Source of the DNA: Bolinopsis microptera
Lineage: Eukaryota; Ctenophora; Tentaculata; Lobata; Bolinopsidae
Direction of reading: 5' to 3'
DNA length: 64,000 nucleotides
Assembly: GCF_026151205.1 (NCBI RefSeq)
Contig: NC_087080.1
Location: forward strand, 12,571,837-12,635,836
Shown here: positions 48,901-57,900 of the stretch, piece by piece
How the letters are laid out: every line of letters starts with the position of its first letter
Numbering within the stretch: position 1 is the stretch's first letter
Notes under the pieces: generated by a model
The model's input: the letters and a program-made list of their open reading frames with translations, nothing else
Databases searched by the model: none
What the model was told of the DNA's origin: nothing
Position numbers and translations under genes: made by a program

Positions 48901-51900
48901 TTTAAGGCCCTCTATGATTCTCTAACACCACCCCTCGTCATAGAGGCCCTGAATTCCGCTATGTCATCATGCAGAGAAGATTGGTCTGAAGATTTCTGCA
49001 AATGGCTCACCAAATTGGCGGAATTGAGCCTTCGATCCTCTGCTGGGGTGTTCGACCAAAATCGGTTCATACAGCTCATCGGTATCCCTACGGGTGGATC
49101 ACTATGTGTCCAAATCGCAAACATAGCAGTCTATTACCTAATGAACAAATGTGTTTATAGTAACCCAGAGCTCATGAATAAGATCGTATCAGCCAGGCGT
49201 TACATTTACGACGGAGCAGGTTTGTTTGAGGGAACTACAGATGAGTTCAAAATTTGGATTGCAGATGTTAACAAAGCACTCCTCTCCCATGGCCTAATCA
49301 TTGATGAATACCAAATAGAAGATCCTGGTAAATACGTATCTTTCCTTGACATAATGTTCACCTTCGATTCCTTAGGATCCCTCCAAACGGATTTGTTCAA
49401 AAAGCCAACAGACTCTCGTTCATATCTACATTTTAAAAGCTCCCACCCTAACCATATCTATTCCGGTATCGTGTACTCTCAATGCCTTAGACTCAGAAGG
49501 ATCATCAACTGCCAAGAACGCCTGAAAGAACATCTCAACAACCTCAAAAAAGCCTTCCTTGCCGCATGTTACCCTATAAAAATGATTGAGAACATCAGTA
49601 ATAAGGTCCTTAACACAGCAAGATCACTGTCACGCAAAGTTCAGGCTCCTGATGACCAGACATCATTACATCTTCCAATCAGGGTCATATCTACTTATGG
49701 TAGTGATGATGATCTGGTGTCTGTGACTAAGAAGTATGAAGAACACCTCTCAAGAACGAGGAGTTTCAGTGAAAGTGACACTGCTGAAATATCCCAAGAG
49801 ACCTCCTCAACATCCGCCACGCCTAGGAAGACAATTTTCAGTTACACAAAGAAAACAGGGCCAAGCCTAAAATCTCGCCTCGTCAAATTGAAAGAACTTG
49901 CTTTAGGAGCTAAACATGGCCCAACCAACAAATGCAATGTGCCAAGATGCAAATGTTGTGAACTTATCAAAGGCACCCGTGAATTCAAAGTGAACGGCAA
50001 GAAGGTTAAAGCTTCCCCTGGAAACTGCCAGAGCTACAACATCATTTATCTGTTCCAATGTAGTGTCTGTGGAAAGGCTTACGTCGGTCGCACAACTCGA
50101 TCTCTACGGGTTAGGACTGGAGAACATAGGGTCAAATATTATAAACTTTTAAATGGTGATAAGGTAGATGAAACAAGTGATGAATATAGTTTGGGTTTAC
50201 ATTTGTTGGATCATGGTTTTAGACAAAGGGAAGATTTTAACAAAATTTTTAATGTGTCAATTATTGATAATTCTAGTCCTAAAACTCTAGATGTCCGTGA
50301 ACATAAATATATTCAACTACTCAAGACTTTAAAACCTTTGGGAATTAACACTATAAATCCTTTTGGCCTTCCATTACTCCTAACATCTTAATTTTAACTT
50401 TATAACTGTTTTAAGAGTGTTCAGATTTTTAAAGGAATTTTGGGTTTTACTAACTTTTTACAATTTCTAGGGCTTATGTCACTGAAGATGACGCCTTGCA
50501 ACATGTTTGACGATAGCCTGTAGATTGATAGTTTGATCTCAGTATTTACAACAATTCATCTAGTTTGATTGAATCAAAGGGAAACAAATTCCTCTGCTAC
50601 TAGCCTAACTTCATGTCACAGTTGACAAAGTACGAATATAACATAGCCATGTTTCATATTTGAGACCCGTTGCTTTGCAGATCATAGTATACTGTAACTA
50701 CTCATTCGAGGCTTCCGCCGCCAAAATTTTAGAGGCCACACCCAATCAATATTGCTTATATTCGTATTTACGAGCATGCTAGCAACTCCATTCGAACATA
50801 CTGCGATAGGTTATTAAATGAGGAATATACTCTGAAAATTTGACGCAAAACAGATTTAAAATGACAAAGTTATCAAGAAATTTGTTTATCTCGTTAGCAA
50901 AATTTATTGGGTAACCATTTCAATTTTAAGTTAGAGATGTAGGCAAATTTTCGGCGTCAACGCCATTTTCATGCTAAAATTGGTACAAATTTTAGCATGA
51001 AGATGGCGTTGACGCCGAAAATTTGCCTACATCCCTAACTTCCTGTTTCATTTGTCCTTGTCTCTTCCAACCGGATATTATCCTACTATCAGTATATCAA
51101 TCATGAGACTGATAAACAGCGAACTACTCCATCATTTGATCTACCTCTTTATTTAAACCTTTAAAAGACATTGTCCACTCAATACTGAACATGTGATATT
51201 TTGTGTCATCCATCGTGCACAATATTCTCATTACCTGGTAATGGGGGTGAGCAACATTTTAATTAGCACTTAAAATTTTAAGGCGTCACATGGGTACCAC
51301 GTGAATTTACAAGCCATGGAGTGCATGGTCAAAGGCCACGAAATGCTCAGGAACATATCTTCTTTTGTTGAGTCGAGCGGGTATTATAAGTGGTGCAGTG
51401 TATGCTAATACTTGCAAAAGTATCTTCGATATTAATCCTACTTCACGAAATAAATAGTTTGAGTTAATACATTTTGTGAACTTTAGCTCGTCATCTTACT
51501 CCAAAAAGGTGGACTCGTGTTCAGCAATATTCCAGTTATTATTTTTCATAATAGTCCTAGTTGAGGGCCCGGAGGTCCAACTCTAAGCACCGGGTATGTA
51601 ACCCGCACTGAGAATCCAAGATCAGTCATTTATAATACTCATGGACCGAGACTTGCGGCCCTGCCAAAGAACAATAATGGTCAGACCCTTTTTTAAATAA
51701 AAGCTAAATCCCCGGATAGTTGTTGAAGAGTGCACAATGTGTCATTCATCTTCTCTATAATAGTTACATAGCACCTTGTGATAAACTTAAACCTATAATC
51801 AATTTTTGTATCAATTTCCTACAAGCTGTTTAAATTTCCTACGAGCTAATCAAAAATTGATCGAAATTTAATTTTGTTCAAATTTCATGCCGCCCGAACC

Positions 51901-54900
51901 AATTCACTAACGTGCACGTGATCAGATAAAATCTTTCTGGGCAATAAAAGGACCTTAGTAAGGACCACCCGTGAGCTTACTATGATTATATTTATAGGAT
52001 CCCGTTGACTCTTGTTGCAAAATACTGATAAAATTATAGGTGAGAGCAGTAATAGGTGAGAGCAGTTATAGGTGAGAGCAGTTATATGTGAGAGCAGTTA
52101 TAGGTGAGAGCAGATATAGGTGAGAGCAGTTATAGGTGAGAGCAGCTATAGGTGAGAGCAGATATAGGTGAAAGCAGTTATAGGTGAGAGCAGTTATAGG
52201 TGAGAGCAGTTATAGGTGAGAGCAGTTAAAGGTGAGAGCAGTTATAGGTGAGAGCAGTTATAGGTGAGAACAGTTATAGGTGAGAGCAGTTATAGGTGAG
52301 AGCAGTTATAGGTGAGAGCAGTTATAGGTGAGAGCAGTTGTAGGTGAGAGCAATTATAGGTGAGAGCTGATAAAGCATCTGCACTTTGCAGCGCAGTTAG
52401 ACTATCTGCAGCCCAGGCATTTGCGATACAGTTCTATACCATCGGCAGCTAATTTATCTGAAGTGTAGACTATCTGCAGCTAAGTCTAATAAATGCATTG
52501 AGACTATCTGCATAGTCTAACTGTACGATATAATACTCGCCCATTGCAGTTCAAATTTACATTCCTCATTGCTAGAATTCATTCCTTAAAAAACATATTC
52601 TCGTTCAAAATCTTACTGGATTTATCATGTTAAATAATGTTGCTAGTTTTCAATCCTGAAAACAAACTTCTTGAATTTTTTCCGAGAGGCTACAATATTA
52701 TATATGTATATATATATGTAATAGTTTTGTAGTGTTGTAATTAGTTTAATAATACCTTTCGAGTTTCACTTATTCCGCAAGAGCCAAGAGCTGATGGCAG
52801 GCCCTTATATATAATGCATTAAAATCTCACTATTTGAATCGTTCTTGAAACTGTGTTTGAAAATCAAAAATGATCTCTATTGGCATTGCCAAATTGCTTT
52901 TTCTTTATGTTGCCTGCACTTAACACTTTTTTCAGTCATGCTCCATCTTATAGTATGACTTCAAAGCTATTATTAGCTATTAAATCGATCAGCTTCAGTC
53001 CCTGCCAGATGATTTCCAGTCCCCCAGAAATCTTTACAGAGACCTCAGGGGTTCAAATGATGACTCTAAGTGAAGACGGAAGCCTAGCTGATCACTTAGT
53101 TAGAAAAGGCCAGGAATACAGTGGCATTATATATAATATTGTGTAGGGCAGAAATGTTTAAATTGTTCCTCGATGTTTATTTATTTGAATTTGATTGTTG
53201 AGTTGACAAATTATTTGACATGTGAACCCAATTTTTTGGGATCCCGGTTGCTCACAAAATTGGGCATTTACAGAAGGAATTAATTTTTACGAAAATTTGT
53301 CCAAGAATCTAAGAAGAATTTTGTTTTGGTCCCAGTCAAAATGCCCAATTTTGTGAGCAACCGTGATCTCAAAAATAAGCCAATTTCCATCGGGAGTAAG
53401 CCGAATAATAATATCAATCCGTTTGATCCTTGATTATATAATTATTCAGTCGATAAATTAAATATTGGCGCCGCTATTATTGATTATACCACTTAATTCC
53501 TGAATCCTTGATAGTGACTTTTAATGATTATAGTAACTCTGTTTCTCATGAAATTTTGACGCTGACGCGACGCTAATGGTTAGTTAAACAGTTCAAATAT
53601 TATTAATTTAAGTTTCCGTAGTTATTTTGTAGTATGATCGTTTGGTTACTTTACGGCATTAAATACCGATTCAATTTTCTTTACCAACTCATACAAATCT
53701 ATTATTTAAAGTTTCTAAGAGTATTTTAAAATTAATGCACGAAACCGTTCGCGTTTGCCAATTGTAACAGAAAACCGTTTTCTGCCATTTCCATTAAAAC
53801 CTAAATTTGTCCTGTGCATCGGAAAAAATAGCTGATCCTAAATAGCAATAAGTGCAATAATGGACACTAATGGATTATTAGGTGCAAACTGCAATTATGT
53901 CACAACATTCTAACATTGAAGCTGGACTAAAAGATGGGAATAAAACAATAAGCATAAATATGCAAACACAACTTTAATGGCATTTTTCGTTGTCTGTAAG
54001 TTCCCGCTATGACCGTTCTATTGTCACTATTCGCCAACTTTTGTTTAAAAAAGGTGGGCAGGCTTCAACCTCTAACGTGTCCCGATCTCCATAATTGCTC
54101 CCAATCGTTCGATCAAGCATGTTTTAAACGTTTTGCTGTTGTTAACTGAAATTTTGTTTCCCCATTTGAATCGACTCAAAGACAGTAGTAGTTGTCAACG
54201 CTGCGAAATTAGGTTCAAAATTGATCTTCATCATAATCCTACTGAAACAATATTTCATAGAAGTAGTTTGACAATGCGTTGCGTTTAGCAACCTTTTGAT
54301 CTATGTCAGACTTCAATTTTAACTTAATGAACTAAATAAGTTGTTCGACGAAAAAGGCCTAATGATGCAACTTAAACTGTTGTAGCTAGGAACTGGACAA
54401 GTCTTCGCCAATCGCCCCGTTAAAATTAAATATAAACCCATTAAATTGAAACGCAGTGCGACAAAGACACGTGCTTTTAAATTTCAGTTTAAAACAAATT
54501 TACTTGTACAGACTCAACAGCTTATTTTTTGCTTTGTAGCTTTTTAGTTGAGCTCTTCCTCAAGAGATGGGATGCAACTTAAACTGTTGTAGCTAGGAAC
54601 TGGACTAGTCTTCGCCCCGTTTAAAATTAAATATCACCCCGTTAAAATCAAATATAAACCCATTAAATAGCTACTCAGTAAAATTACATATAGCTGCTGA
54701 AATTAGTTTGGTGCATCCTAATTTTTATGATCATTGACTCTAAAATATTTCTGTCGCAGAGTTTCCTGTAAATAGCAATGTTAAGGTTCCTGTTTGAAAA
54801 CTCAGTTTCCATACTTCCGTCCATGGCATTTACGATCGTTATCATCATCTGCTGTCTCACATCTCTAGCCTTGAACCCTGTGATCTTCCTCTTCAGCAGA

Positions 54901-57900
54901 AGAAAAAATTCTGTTGCAGCATTCCTGTTTACCATCCTCTCCTCAATCGATTTTCTCTACTGTTTCACTCTTCCTTTTGTCCTGTTCTCAGAAGCTAATG
55001 AAATTCTAGAGGAGGGTAGGTGGTGTTTCGGACTTACAGAAGATGAATATTGGAACTGTGTTTTTCCAGCCTCTACGGGGCACAAAGTGAGCACGGTAAT
55101 AATGCACTGTCTGGACTCCGCGGCTGTTTCAACTACAGGATTACTTGCCATCACCCGCTACATTCAATTAAAAGATCCACTGAAAGATGTAAGGAAGAAG
55201 ATAATATTACTCTTTATCGGTGTGGCTTTCACTGTCATACTTTTCCTACAGTTGTTCAATCTGTTCAGCCCAATGCACAAGACGTATTACAGCCCGTTGT
55301 TGATGCTAGCCCTGAATGTGAACCCATACAATATAGGGCTATCCTGGCGAAGTCAGTACGTCTCTGTTATCATTACCAACGCAGGCACTATCATGGTACA
55401 GATAGGAGCTCTCGTCTCATCTATACTGGCTGCTGCACATATCCTCTTCGTTAAAAACAATATAAGAGTCCTAGGAATTGGGAACAACAACAAGATCAAC
55501 TGTGTCAGACGAAGAGAGCGAAGTCAGAAGATCCTGTTGACTAATCTACCGAGCGTTCTAATCCTCCTCCGGATGATGATTGAAGCTCCTATTTGGTATC
55601 TGGCTCGTAGAAGTGGCAGTGGGTTATACTCCGAGGTGCAAGGGTGGATTATCTTCTCCTTTCACCGCATGTTACCACTGTTAGCTTCTACATGGAACCC
55701 AGTAGTCTTCATCAGCATGACTCCTAAATCCAGAGAGTTGCTTAAAAGCACGTTCCGCTCTACGAGAACGAGTCTGAGTAGTTTAAAGCAGAGAAGTACC
55801 AACGGAAAGAGAAAAGAGCAGGTATTTACTATGGGGTCGTTCACTTATCACTTTTTGGATAATTTTTAGCCCCATCCCCCCCCCCCCCCCCCCCTCCGTG
55901 ATCAGTTTTACACGTCATAGCTATTGTGTCAAAATTACACTAGCGTAATCATTTGGAAACCCCCTCCCTCCTATGCTATGATGTACATTATAATATATTT
56001 GTTGTTAATATACTAACACCTATATATTAGGACGCAATGAAACTACCGGACCACGATGTATGGGGACTTGCCACCCCATGGCAACATTAAAATATATCGA
56101 CTCTGTTACATCGTTTCCTGTTAATATAAAACTCCGTTACAAAATGAACTGGGATCTGGCAATACTTTATACTACACCTTATATAACACTTTTATTCGTA
56201 CCATCTCTTATATTATCCATGCACAATATGATACTCTCATAGTATATTCACAACGAAACATTTTTTCCCTAACCTATTTTCGCCATTAAAAATGCCAACG
56301 AACGCGACGGCCCATAGTATTTGAAGTGTATGTAACTGTACGAGTGACAAGGAACTGATTGGGCTAAGTGTCATTGCTTGAAGAGCTTGAAGAGTGTAGT
56401 TGTTACATGTGACATACCTCCCGCAAAGATTCTTGCTAGATCTACACTACAGTTCAAATACTTTGATAAACTCTACAGTCTACACGCTATAGTTATGCTT
56501 ATATAGCTTCTACCGTAGTAGATACAGAATAACTGTACAAACGTGCCCAAGGGATCAAAAGCTTGACATGTTGTTAAGTGTTGACTCATAAATAAAATTA
56601 CCTAAATGATGCAACTGTAGCAGTTTGAAAAATGTAAGATCTTAGTGGTGGTTTTATGCAGAATTAACCTCGAATTACATCATATTATATTAGAAGATGA
56701 TTGAGTCAATAAAATGTAAACAGTTTTATGAAAGTAATTGTAGAAAATGAGTAAAAAATAAAAATTGTAATATTGAATTAAATAGATTATCAATACACAA
56801 AACATCAAAATACTGCAATAGTTATTGTTTAAATGTTAAGTTTAATCCATAGAAATCCAGTCCATCCAGGGGTGAAATATAAGTTCTCCAGGTGTCATCC
56901 TATCTTCTTGATCAATAGTAAGTATATCATGTAGAAACTCCTTGCTCTCCTGATCTAGTCGAGGGTTGATAAACTTGAGATGTTGATGTTCTGCTACTTC
57001 TTGCTTGGTTGAGAAAGGACAGTCACCGTTCAGGAGGACGTACGCCAGACACCCAATACTCCAAGTCATGGCGGGGAGAGCGGAGTAGAGCCCACATTTG
57101 AAGTGCTCTGGTGGTAGATATACCTCCGTTCCTTGATATGAGGTATAGGGAGTATCAGGAATCCTGGAAGCTGAACCGAAGTCAATCAGTTTTATCCGGT
57201 GAGTAAGAGGATTGTAGAGGATGTTCTCATCCTTGATGTCCCTGTGGTCGATCCCAATTGAAATGAGGTAGGTGCAGGTATCCAGGAGCTGGGTCAGGAC
57301 TTCACGGGCATTCTCCACAGACAGGGCTCCGTTCTGAGAGATGTGGTCAAATAGGTCAGTAAAGTCTGGTAGGTACTCCATCACAATAATCCAGCAACTC
57401 TGCTCAAAATAGATCTCGTGAAGGCTGATCAGATTAGGGTGGTCCAGGGTCTCCGACAACAGTATCTCGTCTGGTATCATCGCTGATCTGCCTTCACACC
57501 AGGTCTTCCTCTTGCATTTGGAGTCGTTGATAATCTTAGCAGCGTGGAGAGTACCATCAGAGATCCGCTTGACCAGCCACACAGCTCCATATCCACCTTC
57601 TCCAAGAAGTCTGATTGCTTGGTAAGAGTCAGCGAAGAGTGGAGAGTTCAGTTTGATAGAGTTCATCATTAGAAGAGATCAATAGATGTAGAAAAGAGTG
57701 AATTGTTTGAATGTTTGATACGGGAGTGAGACATGGGGTGGTATTTATAGTTAGCTTGACAGTTGACAGGGGCGAGCATGGTAACAGTCATCAGTCATGC
57801 CCTTTTCTCACATGGGATCGGATTTCGAGCAGTGTGACAAGATCCGATGATTGGATCTTCCCCTACGCTGATTGGGCTGTTCAGCGATTGGATACCTTAA

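Noticed and set aside
52880-53146. 88-codon plus-strand open frame
   Set aside because: No family, no splice context, alternative start only. Likely chance in AT-rich DNA.
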